Positions 1 through 7,054 of a stretch of DNA of 8,542 nt are shown piece after piece. The stretch spans positions 1-8,542 of the forward strand of contig DAHVVW010000067.1 of NCBI GenBank assembly GCA_027357125.1, read 5' to 3'. The notes under the pieces are model-generated. The model was not told the origin of the DNA, made no database searches, and saw only the letters and a program-made list of their open reading frames with translations. A program made the translations under genes and the position numbers. The stretch comes from Clostridiales bacterium. GTDB taxonomy: Bacteria > Bacillota > Desulfitobacteriia > Desulfitobacteriales > Desulfitobacteriaceae. Positions within the stretch are counted from its first letter, which is position 1; each line of letters starts with the position of its first letter.

Positions 1-30
1 ACCGGGTATGTAATAACAGTGCTATAAAAC

Positions 31-288
31 TTATTTAACTCCTTCTTCTTGGGCATTCGCAGCAGCCGCAGCTAGGTTAATCGGGCGAATAGGCATTACT
101 GTGGAAATAGCGTGTTTATAAACCATTTGCTGTTTACCTTCAAATTCAAGAACCACCGTAAAATTATCAAATCCTTTAACGATTCCCTTCAACTGAAAGC
201 CGTTAACAAGGTAAATCGTCACCGGTAAATTTTCCTTGCGAACTTGATTCAGAAAGGTATCCTGCAAGTTGATGGCCGATTTATTCAT
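31..288 (-). CDS. hfq: RNA chaperone Hfq
   Basis: Hfq is a hexameric Sm-fold RNA chaperone of the cytoplasm that pairs small RNAs with mRNAs. The 85-residue protein carries the whole family signature: INLQDTFLN (residues 6-14, with the conserved Gln9), [11 protein letters not shown] (25-35), [10 protein letters not shown] (39-48) and the Sm2 core VYKHAIS (56-62), in which Lys58-His59 form the proximal U-binding site. The rim patch reads R-K-E-N (17-20), less basic than the enterobacterial arginine patch. The tail after residue 64 is only about 20 residues and contains a five-alanine run, so the long enterobacterial C-terminal arm is absent. The ATG start is firm: a GGAGGG ribosome binding site lies 6 bases upstream (295-300). 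It follows miaA by 34 bases, the very common miaA-hfq pairing, so it is probably cotranscribed. The family identity is certain; its regulatory importance in Gram-positives is often modest. Confidence 0.97.
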   Translation of the reverse strand: MNKSAINLQDTFLNQVRKENLPVTIYLVNGFQLKGIVKGFDNFTVVLEFEGKQQMVYKHAISTVMPIRPINLAAAAANAQEEGVK

Positions 289-322
289 ATATTTCCCTCC
301 ATCACCATCTGTTTCTACTTTT

Positions 323-1267
323 CTATTCTACACGAGTTTCGATAGCTCTGCAAGTAGTGATAATCGTTGTCACAAGTTCTTCCATATTCATCTTGCTTAT
401 GTCATACCAAGTTATGCGGGGGTCTCGCTGAAACCAAGTAAGTTGGCGTTTAGCGAAGTGCCTTGTATCCCGTTTAAGTAAACGGGTCAATTCTCCTTTG
501 CTAACCAGACCTTTGACATACCATCCGGCATGGCGGTAGCCAATACTTTGCAAGGGTTTTAACTTAAGGGAATAGCCATCCTGCTCTAAGTTCAAAGTTT
601 CCTCGATGAGGCCTGTAACAAGCATGTTGTCGCATCTTTGATTTATCCTGGCGTACAAGGTTTCTCTTGGGGCGGTTAAACCGATATACACGACAGAAGC
701 GTTCAGTGGAGCATAGGCTTTTTCTAAGTTCTGCCTCCGGCTTGACATCTTCGCCCCTGTTAGTTCAAATACTTCAAGCGCGCGGATGATACGTACTACA
801 TCATGGGGGTGAAGACGCTGAGCGCTTTCCGGGTCCGCTTGAGCTAAAGCCTGGTGTAATCCAGTTTTCCCGTGTTCCCCTAAGTACTTTAACCATTTCT
901 CTCTGAGTTCCTCAGAACCGTTCTCCTGAAAGCTGTAAGGGTCAAGGAGTGATCTTACGTACAGCCCCGTTCCCCCAACTAAAATCGGCACTTTTCCTTG
1001 TTGCTTAATCCCAGAGATCAGTCTGGAAGCGATTTGCTGAAATTGAGCGACTGTAAACGGTTCGGAAGGATCAAGAAAATCAATAAGATGATGTCTTATT
1101 TCTTCTCTTTCTCTTAGGGAGGGTTTGGCTGAACCTATATCAAGTTTCTTATAAACTTGGACGGAATCTCCTGAGATGATTTCCCCCTTAAGTTGTTTGG
1201 CTAACTTGAGGGCCAAGTTGGACTTACCAATGGCAGTAGGCCCTACAATTACAACAAATGGAATCAT
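323..1267 (-). CDS. miaA: tRNA dimethylallyltransferase MiaA
   Basis: MiaA transfers the dimethylallyl group of DMAPP to N6 of A37 in tRNAs reading U-starting codons, the first step towards ms2i6A. In the 314-residue protein I see the P-loop GPTAIGKS (9-16), the [16 protein letters not shown] motif (34-49) with the conserved Asp, HHLID (59-63), [11 protein letters not shown] (97-107) and the tRNA-binding signature [18 protein letters not shown] (265-282). The length is normal for the family. I start it at the ATG at 1267 because GGAGG (1277-1281) sits 9 bases upstream; the in-frame TTG at 1273 would leave only 3 bases and add two residues. Small departures from consensus are GSAKP for GTAKP and GYRH for GYKE; neither looks disabling. 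It lies 17 bases after the methyltransferase gene and 34 before hfq, consistent with one transcript. Identity is very secure. Confidence 0.97.
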   Translation of the reverse strand: MIPFVVIVGPTAIGKSNLALKLAKQLKGEIISGDSVQVYKKLDIGSAKPSLREREEIRHHLIDFLDPSEPFTVAQFQQIASRLISGIKQQGKVPILVGGTGLYVRSLLDPYSFQENGSEELREKWLKYLGEHGKTGLHQALAQADPESAQRLHPHDVVRIIRALEVFELTGAKMSSRRQNLEKAYAPLNASVVYIGLTAPRETLYARINQRCDNMLVTGLIEETLNLEQDGYSLKLKPLQSIGYRHAGWYVKGLVSKGELTRLLKRDTRHFAKRQLTWFQRDPRITWYDISKMNMEELVTTIITTCRAIETRVE

Positions 1268-1276
1268 GTGCAAGAT

Positions 1277-1281
1277 CCTCC
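1277..1281 (-). promoter_or_regulatory. miaA ribosome binding site
   Basis: GGAGG on the minus strand, 9 bases before the ATG at 1267 and only 3 before the alternative TTG at 1273. The spacing favours the ATG and so sets the protein at 314 residues. It lies in the 17-base gap after the upstream methyltransferase stop codon. Confidence 0.8.
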
Positions 1282-1284
1282 GGC

Positions 1285-2079
1285 CTAAATTTTAATTACT
1301 CCATAATCAACTGAACTGTAACGGCCGCCCGGCATTACTTCAAACCCTAAGCGTGCAAACTCCTTACTCCCTTTGCGTTCCTTAAGCACCACTCGTTTAC
1401 GCGCCACGCGGCAAGCTTCGGCGACAGCTTCCTGACGCAGGCTGCTTGCATCAGCCCAGAGGTGAAGAGGTTTAATCGAGGCGGATTTTTCCCGGGTGTG
1501 GCGGAACATGGGGTCGAAGTAAACCACATCAACAGTAGCAGGGGGCATATTTTGCATAAAAGTTAGATTATCGTTCCAGCAAACTTCAATATTCCTTGCA
1601 GCCAGTTGAACATCAGCCCATGCCTGCCTTTTCTCTATGTTCTCCACCTGGGGAATTGGCAACTGCTTAAGTAAACCGTCTTTAACAATGGCAGCTATAT
1701 AAGGAGAACTCTCTACGGCCAAGACTTTTCCCTGCTCACCCACAGCCCAGGCACCCATAAGGGCATCAGTGCCCAATCCCAGAGTGGCATCGAGCAGAAC
1801 ATCTCCGGTTTGGAGAGCGGTTGCCTCCAAATAACGGTCAGGAAGGCCGCGGTAGATATTTATGAGTCTGAGCAGGGCCATACTGGGATGAAAGCTTAAG
1901 CGTTCATCCCGAAAATTCAAAAATACTCCTTTACGGGTGATGCTTAATCGAGGTAGGTCCTGGCCTTCGGCAGCATCTTCCGTTTCCCAGCGGCAGCCGG
2001 GCTGACTTAGGAACCAAGCTTTCCGGGCTGAAAGCCCCGGGTCTGGTGAAGATATAGTTATTATTACCGGTTCTAGCAT
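1285..2079 (-). CDS. RsmJ-like class I SAM-dependent methyltransferase
   Basis: This 264-residue protein is a Rossmann-fold methyltransferase. Motif I is DATLGLGTDALM (97-108), followed by an acidic motif II in VLAVESSP (119-126) and motif IV VVYFDPMFRH (185-194). A DP-x-F/Y motif IV is typical of enzymes that methylate exocyclic amino groups of bases. The DATxGLGxDA plus DPMF combination and the closing LxRKGSxEFxxLGF-type region resemble the RsmJ (YhiQ) family, which makes m2G1516 in E. coli 16S rRNA. I infer an rRNA or other nucleic-acid methyltransferase; the exact target in this lineage is not proven by the sequence. The N-terminal about 90 residues have no motif I recognise. The start ATG is supported by AAGGTGG (2085-2091) 5 bases upstream. 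It stands 95 bases after mutL and 17 before miaA, so it may share their transcript. An alternative is a DNA or tRNA base methyltransferase. Confidence 0.8.
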   Translation of the reverse strand: MLEPVIITISSPDPGLSARKAWFLSQPGCRWETEDAAEGQDLPRLSITRKGVFLNFRDERLSFHPSMALLRLINIYRGLPDRYLEATALQTGDVLLDATLGLGTDALMGAWAVGEQGKVLAVESSPYIAAIVKDGLLKQLPIPQVENIEKRQAWADVQLAARNIEVCWNDNLTFMQNMPPATVDVVYFDPMFRHTREKSASIKPLHLWADASSLRQEAVAEACRVARKRVVLKERKGSKEFARLGFEVMPGGRYSSVDYGVIKI

Positions 2080-2098
2080 CTAAGCCACCTTAACTTAG
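2080..2098 (-). promoter_or_regulatory. Ribosome binding site framed by a small inverted repeat
   Basis: Immediately before the methyltransferase ATG, CTAAG (2094-2098) and CTTAG (2080-2084) are perfect 5-base inverted repeats, and the AAGGTGG ribosome binding site (2085-2091) lies in the 9-base loop between them. The inverted repeat is visible directly. A regulatory effect is speculative, since five mostly A-T pairs are weak. Confidence 0.3.
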
Positions 2099-2174
2099 CC
2101 ATATTATTGCCAGATAACCCCGTGAGCAGACTTAAAGGCACAGCTTTGGGGCAACTATGCGGCAGAGTTTTTGT

Positions 2175-4040
2175 CTAATTCGTTCGATAAAAGCGTTTTT
2201 CCAATTCAGCCTTGCTAATTTGCACAATCGTAGGCCTCCCGTGCGGACAGGTAAAGGGATTTTCCGTGCGGTTAAGCTGAGCCAGCAACTGTTCCATTTC
2301 TAAAAGAGAAAGATTCTCCTGTGCTTTAATGGAATTTCGGCAAGCGATGAGATAGACCCATTCTTCTCTCAGGCTGTCAAAAGAAGGAGTATGGGCAGTT
2401 TTAAGCACCATTTCGAGGAATTGACGGATAAGATATTCTCCTTCTCCTGTTTGGATATTGTCCGGAATCCCGCGCAACAAGTAAGTTCGAGAGCCAAAAT
2501 GTTCAAGTATAAAGCCGAATTCTCTTAGGGTCCACAAGTGTTCTAGTAAGAGTTGCTCTTCCTGAACTGTAAACTCTAGTGGGACTGGAATGAGAAGTTC
2601 CTGGCAGCCAGGTTTTTCTTTCTTCATCTGCTTAAGCAGGCGTTCGTAATTAATCCTTTCATGAGCTGCGTGCTGGTCAATAATTACAAGGTTGGAGCCG
2701 TCGGTAGCCAGGATATAGGTGTTGAAAACCTGGGCTAAAGGCCATACGTTTATTAACTCCAAAGCGGATGGCACGGGTTCTACCCGCGCTTTTTCTGCGT
2801 TTGTGCTGTTCAAGCAGTAGTCCACATCAATCGTTTTCTCATTTACGCTTAAATCTTTGTTTGCTCTTAAATCTGTTAATTCTAATAAATCTTTTAAGTT
2901 ATTAATATCTGCTCTCAAATGTTTATTCGTTAGTAAAGTTGGTCGAGACATCAAGTCAGGTCGAACATCGGAGGTTCCTCTAACTATGAGTTTCTCTCCT
3001 GGTCTAATCTTGGCTGCTGATGAAGCAAACTCGAGGGTGGTTGGAGAGTGATGGGCACGCAGAATTTTCCTGATCCCATCACTGATGAATTGCGCCAGTT
3101 CTTGTTCGCGGGCGAAACGAATTTCCATCTTGGCAGGATGAACATTAACATCATATTCAGCCGGCGGCAAAGATAATTGAAGCACTGCCAGCGCATTTAA
3201 TTTAGCAGGTATTAGAGTGTGATAAGCCTCGTTCACAGACCGGCTGAGCAGGCTTGATCTGATCACGCGCCCGTTGACAATGAATGTTTCCCCTTGCCGG
3301 GTAGATCTGACAAGATCGGGCGGGCTTACATATCCTGCGAGTTTCCAATTCCCGTTGTCAAATGAAACTGGGATCAAGCGGCGGGCGATATCATTGCCTA
3401 AAACAGCTGCGACCGCTTCTAACAACTTGCCGCGCCCGGGCGTTTTGAGGACCACATTCTGCGGATGGGTCAAAGTAAACGCTACATCAGGCCGCGCTAA
3501 GGCCAGTCGTGATACCATGTCGCTAATTAAACCGAATTCGGTATTGACTGACTTCAGAAACTTGCGCCGGGCAGGGGTATTGAAAAAGAGATCTCTGACT
3601 GTAACCGTGGTGCCTTCAGGGCGCCCGGCATCACTGATGTGCATCTGTTGCCCTCCTTGAACTTTAAGCACGGCTCCAGAAAGTTCATTTTGACTGCGCG
3701 TAGAAATTTCCATCAGTGAGACAGAAGCAATGCTGGGCAGGGCTTCTCCCCGAAAACCAAGAGTTCTTAAAGTGTTTAAGTCCTCAATGTGTGTAAGTTT
3801 ACTGGTAGCATGGCGCAAGAGGGCTAGCGGCAATTCTGCAGACGGGATCCCGTGGCCATTATCGCTCACTGCAATTAACGGCACTCCGTTGCCCTCAACC
3901 GAGATTTCAATGCGGCTGGCCCCGGCATCGAGCGCATTTTCTATGAGTTCTTTCACTACGGACAAGGGCCGTTCTACCACTTCTCCGGCAGCGATCTGAT
4001 TGGCCGCGTGTTCATCAAGTACATGAATAGGGTGTGTCAA
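2175..4040 (-). CDS. mutL: DNA mismatch repair endonuclease MutL
   Basis: MutL couples mismatch recognition by MutS to strand nicking. In the 621-residue protein the GHKL ATPase half shows ENALDAGA (34-41, catalytic Glu and Mg-binding Asn), DNGHGI (60-65), GFRGEAL (95-101), and GTTVTV followed by NTPARRKFLK (154-163). After a variable linker (about 330-425), the C-terminal domain holds the metal-dependent endonuclease motif DQHAAHERINYE (455-466), a sliding-clamp-binding-like QELLIP (480-485), ACRNSIKA (566-573), CPHGRP (598-603) and terminal FYR (617-619). It is therefore the nicking type used by MutH-less bacteria. I start it at the TTG at 4040, not the upstream TTG at 4070. AAGGAGTGA (4048-4056) lies just before 4040, the TTG overlaps the preceding gene's TGA as TTGA, and the protein then opens three residues before IHVLDEHAANQIAAGEV, as in the family. 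Coupling to the upstream deacylase gene is likely. The linker is strikingly AT-rich. Confidence 0.97.
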   Translation of the reverse strand: MTHPIHVLDEHAANQIAAGEVVERPLSVVKELIENALDAGASRIEISVEGNGVPLIAVSDNGHGIPSAELPLALLRHATSKLTHIEDLNTLRTLGFRGEALPSIASVSLMEISTRSQNELSGAVLKVQGGQQMHISDAGRPEGTTVTVRDLFFNTPARRKFLKSVNTEFGLISDMVSRLALARPDVAFTLTHPQNVVLKTPGRGKLLEAVAAVLGNDIARRLIPVSFDNGNWKLAGYVSPPDLVRSTRQGETFIVNGRVIRSSLLSRSVNEAYHTLIPAKLNALAVLQLSLPPAEYDVNVHPAKMEIRFAREQELAQFISDGIRKILRAHHSPTTLEFASSAAKIRPGEKLIVRGTSDVRPDLMSRPTLLTNKHLRADINNLKDLLELTDLRANKDLSVNEKTIDVDYCLNSTNAEKARVEPVPSALELINVWPLAQVFNTYILATDGSNLVIIDQHAAHERINYERLLKQMKKEKPGCQELLIPVPLEFTVQEEQLLLEHLWTLREFGFILEHFGSRTYLLRGIPDNIQTGEGEYLIRQFLEMVLKTAHTPSFDSLREEWVYLIACRNSIKAQENLSLLEMEQLLAQLNRTENPFTCPHGRPTIVQISKAELEKRFYRTN

Positions 4041-5362
4041 TATGTTGTCACTCCTTGATCTATGTGCCAAAACTCAGTGCGGTTAGTGAGCTGATCCTGA
4101 AGCAGAACCGCTTGATAACGTCCGATAAGGTAATCCCAAAGGTCGTAACCTGCTTGGGCACACTCAGGGCAGGCTTGAAAAGGAATGCGTACAAGCGCGT
4201 ATTTCTTTTTTTCAAGGGAACGTTGGGTTTCAATATAAACTGTACCCCCGCAATTCTGGCAGCGGCGGACCCGGTCGTGGCGTATCTCCTGAAATCCATC
4301 TGTATCATAATAGATTGAATGTGGAATAAAAACCCATTCACCCGCCGGTAGGTGCAGTTCATTGCGCACTGTCCATTGCGGTTGGGTGTGCTTATACTCA
4401 TATGTCAGCTCAAAGCCATATGATTTAAGGGTTTTTAAGGGAATGTGGGGACGGCGGAGCTGTTCGGTCTCTCTTACATTGCTGAAATCTTCTCCGGCTA
4501 AAGCTAACAAGATTGCGAGATTTACATAAGGAAGGGCTCCTTCGATGGAATACCCACCCTCAAGCACTGCCAAATCAGGTTTGAGCATGTCCGTGATCTT
4601 GGCATACCCTTGGGCCGTCACGTTCATGGAAGCCAGAGGGTCAGTGAAATGATTATCTTGTCCTGCTGAATTAATGATCAGATCCGGGCTGAATTCCTGG
4701 ATTTTCGGCAGTATCCACGTTTCCAGGATGTACTGAAAGCCTTCGTCTCCCGTTCCAGGGGGGAGAGGGATATTCAAAGTCTGACCCCAGGCGTTAGGTC
4801 CGCCTTTTTCATGTGGAAAACCACTGCCCGGATAAAGTGTTCTGCCATCTTGGTGCAGAGAAATAAAGAGAACATTAGGATCATGGTAAAAAATATCCTG
4901 CGTTCCGTTGCCATGATGTACATCTGTATCGATGATCGCAATTTTTTTAACCCCATAATGTGCTCTTAGAAAATTAACTAAGATCCCCTCATTGTTTAAA
5001 GTACAGAAGCCACGATTACCCAACACCGTAGCCCCAGCATGGTGTCCGGGCGGCCTGACAAGCGCAAAGCCGTTCCTGATTTCCCCTTTGGCCCAGGCTT
5101 CCCCGAGTACGAGAGCACTGCCCGCAGCAATAAGATGTGCATCAAGTTCATGAGCGTGCGGAGAAGGGAAAATTCCCTGTGTCCTGAGGACTTCAGCGAG
5201 CGGTGCCAAGCCTGGAGAGTACTGCCGGATATTGGGGAGATCAAGAATCCCCTCTTCTAACAACTGTTCCTGGGTATAAAGCAGGCGCTCTTCCCGTTCG
5301 GGATGCGTCTCTCCCAAGGACCAGTCAAACGCGGGAAAGAATAGAATTCCCGTAGGTTTCAT
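4037..5362 (-). CDS. Histone-deacetylase-family metal-dependent deacylase with Cys-rich C-terminal extension
   Basis: This 441-residue protein belongs to the arginase/deacetylase fold family (HDAC, AcuC, acetylpolyamine amidohydrolase), whose members hydrolyse amide-linked acyl groups using a zinc-type metal. The catalytic set is intact: RPPGHHA (103-109, His107/His108), DTDVHHGNGTQ (145-155, metal ligands Asp147 and His149), SAGQDNHFTDPL (232-243, metal ligand Asp236) and LEGGYS (267-272, Tyr271). These patterns look most like class II HDACs and polyamine deacetylases. The fold should finish near residue 300. The remaining about 140 residues are an extension containing CQNC (368-371) and CPEC (398-401), a zinc-ribbon-like pair of knuckles. 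No signal peptide is seen, so it is probably cytoplasmic. The start ATG overlaps the previous stop as ATGA and has GGGAGGG (5370-5376) 7 bases upstream. Its own TGA overlaps the mutL TTG. The substrate is unknown: acetyl-lysine proteins, polyamines or other small amides are all possible. Confidence 0.92.
   Translation of the reverse strand: MKPTGILFFPAFDWSLGETHPEREERLLYTQEQLLEEGILDLPNIRQYSPGLAPLAEVLRTQGIFPSPHAHELDAHLIAAGSALVLGEAWAKGEIRNGFALVRPPGHHAGATVLGNRGFCTLNNEGILVNFLRAHYGVKKIAIIDTDVHHGNGTQDIFYHDPNVLFISLHQDGRTLYPGSGFPHEKGGPNAWGQTLNIPLPPGTGDEGFQYILETWILPKIQEFSPDLIINSAGQDNHFTDPLASMNVTAQGYAKITDMLKPDLAVLEGGYSIEGALPYVNLAILLALAGEDFSNVRETEQLRRPHIPLKTLKSYGFELTYEYKHTQPQWTVRNELHLPAGEWVFIPHSIYYDTDGFQEIRHDRVRRCQNCGGTVYIETQRSLEKKKYALVRIPFQACPECAQAGYDLWDYLIGRYQAVLLQDQLTNRTEFWHIDQGVTTY
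4048..4056 (-). promoter_or_regulatory. mutL ribosome binding site
   Basis: AAGGAGTGA on the minus strand, lying inside the last codons of the deacylase gene and ending 7 bases before the TTG at 4040. It falls downstream of the other in-frame TTG (4070), so that start would lack this signal. This decides the mutL start and implies that initiation occurs as ribosomes finish the deacylase gene. Confidence 0.75.
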
Positions 5363-7029
5363 TCTTTAACCCTCCCTATAACTCCGGGTGGCACATGAAA
5401 TGCACCGCGCACAATCTGTCCCACTGTTTGAAGCCCTTGGACGATAGGGAAAAAGTCAAAGGGCTCTTTATGTAGATCGACAATGTCTATCCCCTTCTCC
5501 CCAGCCTCCCTCTGCACAATTTCTGTAAGAAATCCATCGACTTCCTGATGCGGCCGTTTCGAGCCCTGCCACGGCCCTTGTTCTCCTGTTTCCTCCACGC
5601 GGTAGCGCTTGAGCACAGTATCAAGATGAAGGGTGCAGGAAAAGGTGGGCCTGGCCATTGCGGCTCCAATAGCGTTAGATACCTCAGGGTATTTGCCCAC
5701 GCGTACAGGGGAATGAAGGCGCTCTCCGAGAACAGATGCAATCCCCTGGGCCCCTCCGCCACTGATCCATAAGTGAAAATTAAGGGATTCATGGGGATGA
5801 AGCACTCCCCAGACCTTATACGCAGGTTCATTTTGCCACTCTTGTTGTAATTTGTGGATTTCCCGTACGATACGCTCGACAAAAGCTTCTAAAATTGAAG
5901 ATGCCAACTCGCGTATGTTAAAGGTGCTCCGCTTATCAGGCTGTAAGAGGGAGGCCAGAACTTCTTCAGCTCTGTTGTAATCCCCGTAATTAGCCAGTTT
6001 CAGATAACACATAGCATCAGTTGGTGTGGGTGCAGGCCCTCCGAGACAATAAGCCGGGCCTAAACGGTAATTGGCGAGGGCAAAATTCGAACCGTCTGTA
6101 AGAATAACTGAATCTCCTCCTACTGGAACGGAGCGGACGGCCAGGGAACGTACGAGCGTGGAATAAGTCCCTATTGTAGCACCATGTGAGCTTACTAAAG
6201 GCTCTCCTGAGAGGACAAGCCCTAGGTCTGTAGTGGTTCCGCCGATATCGATCACTACAAAAGATTGAGACGTGCTGCTTTGGGCCAAGGCACCGAGGAC
6301 GCTGGCCGTGGGGCCGGAGTAAATCGATTCTACAGGGCGTAGTTTGGCTAAAGGCAGAATGCCTCCATCAGCTTTAAGGACAAATATGGGAGCGTGACAC
6401 CCCCTGGCAGCTACTGCCTGCTGTAAGTCTGCTGCAAACTGAGCAAAAATATCATGGCTCGCTAAGTTTAGATAAGTAGTCAGACTGCGCCGGTAAAAAT
6501 TAGATTGCCCCCATTGATGTCCTAAAGCTATTTTGAGCGTGGGCATGAAGCGCTGCAGATAGTGGGCCAGCTGTTCTTCGTGGCTCTTGTTACGGTGGGA
6601 AAACTTCCCGACAATAGCCAAATGGGACAGATTTTTTTGCTTTTGTAGTTTTTGCAGGAGGCGCTGCCATTCGAGTTGATCCGGGGGAGTAATCTCACGA
6701 CCGCGGTAATCAATTGAACCGTACAGGGTATGATAGGAGACAGGCCAGGAGAAAGATTCCAGTCTCATCCCCGTACCGGGTAAGAGCAAAAGTTCAACCG
6801 CAGGCAGTTTTCCTTGCAAGATGGCATTGGTAACTAAAGTGGTACTTACCGTAATTTGTTCAACCGGATGCTTGCCTGACACTCGCAGAGCATCGATTGC
6901 GTTGATAATCGTCTGAAGCAAATCGAGGTGCTCGGTAGGTACTTTGGCTTTATCTTCGATCTGATTCCCCTGCATTAATACCGCATCAGTAAAAGTACCA
7001 CCGACATCAATACCAACCCGTCCTGCCAA
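5359..7029 (-). CDS. Hydantoinase/oxoprolinase (HyuA)-family protein
   Basis: The 556-residue product has an ASKHA-type ATP-binding fold as in the HyuA/5-oxoprolinase A family, which uses ATP to open hydantoin- or lactam-like rings or, in relatives, to carboxylate ketones. Motifs seen are phosphate-1 GIDVGGTFTD (6-15), the family-typical YSGPTASVLGA (237-247), phosphate-2 IDIGGTTTDLG (260-270), the adenosine-site LWISGGGAQGI (420-430) and SNAIGAA (451-457). It is shorter than typical HyuA proteins of about 650-700 residues. The last about 95 residues show no motif I recognise. No HyuB-type partner gene is in the window; the next gene is the deacylase, overlapping by ATGA. The start must be the TTG at 7029: a TGA lies two codons upstream in frame, and the first ATP motif begins at residue 6. 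A G-rich ribosome binding site (7038-7043) is 8 bases away. The fold assignment is secure; the substrate and the reaction are unknown. Confidence 0.88.
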   Translation of the reverse strand: MAGRVGIDVGGTFTDAVLMQGNQIEDKAKVPTEHLDLLQTIINAIDALRVSGKHPVEQITVSTTLVTNAILQGKLPAVELLLLPGTGMRLESFSWPVSYHTLYGSIDYRGREITPPDQLEWQRLLQKLQKQKNLSHLAIVGKFSHRNKSHEEQLAHYLQRFMPTLKIALGHQWGQSNFYRRSLTTYLNLASHDIFAQFAADLQQAVAARGCHAPIFVLKADGGILPLAKLRPVESIYSGPTASVLGALAQSSTSQSFVVIDIGGTTTDLGLVLSGEPLVSSHGATIGTYSTLVRSLAVRSVPVGGDSVILTDGSNFALANYRLGPAYCLGGPAPTPTDAMCYLKLANYGDYNRAEEVLASLLQPDKRSTFNIRELASSILEAFVERIVREIHKLQQEWQNEPAYKVWGVLHPHESLNFHLWISGGGAQGIASVLGERLHSPVRVGKYPEVSNAIGAAMARPTFSCTLHLDTVLKRYRVEETGEQGPWQGSKRPHQEVDGFLTEIVQREAGEKGIDIVDLHKEPFDFFPIVQGLQTVGQIVRGAFHVPPGVIGRVKE

Positions 7030-7037
7030 CTTTCATT

Positions 7038-7043
7038 CCCCCC
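7038..7043 (-). promoter_or_regulatory. Ribosome binding site of the hydantoinase-type gene
   Basis: GGGGGG on the minus strand, 8 bases before the TTG at 7029. It can pair with the anti-Shine-Dalgarno sequence through two G-U wobbles. Together with the in-frame TGA two codons upstream, it supports the TTG start. Confidence 0.6.
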
Positions 7044-7054
7044 AAAGAAAACTT

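Noticed and set aside
1..30. Terminator after hfq
   Set aside because: No stem followed by a T tract is visible in the 30 bases available. The window ends too soon to judge.
269..481. Plus-strand open frame across the hfq-miaA junction
   Set aside because: It is antisense to the hfq start and the miaA end, and its product resembles no family I know.
1268..1273. miaA start at the TTG at 1273
   Set aside because: It is only 3 bases from GGAGG. The ATG two codons later has proper spacing and gives the usual MiaA N-terminus.
2099..2174. Promoter or terminator between mutL and the methyltransferase gene
   Set aside because: TTGCC/GGCAA and CCCC/GGGG complementarity exists, but with long loops and no T tract. 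No -35/-10 pair with acceptable spacing was found.
3274..3660. 128-codon open frame on the plus strand
   Set aside because: It lies wholly antisense to mutL, whose protein motifs are unmistakable over this stretch. Its translation is Arg/Ser/Pro-rich, without recognisable motifs, as expected of a shadow frame.
4041..4070. Extended mutL N-terminus starting at the TTG at 4070
   Set aside because: The extra residues precede the normal MutL N-terminus, and the good ribosome binding site falls inside this stretch, downstream of that TTG.
4034..4318. Plus-strand open frame beginning at the mutL-deacylase boundary
   Set aside because: It overlaps, on the opposite strand, the Cys-rich coding region of the deacylase. 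Its apparent hydrophobic stretch is a by-product of that complementary sequence.
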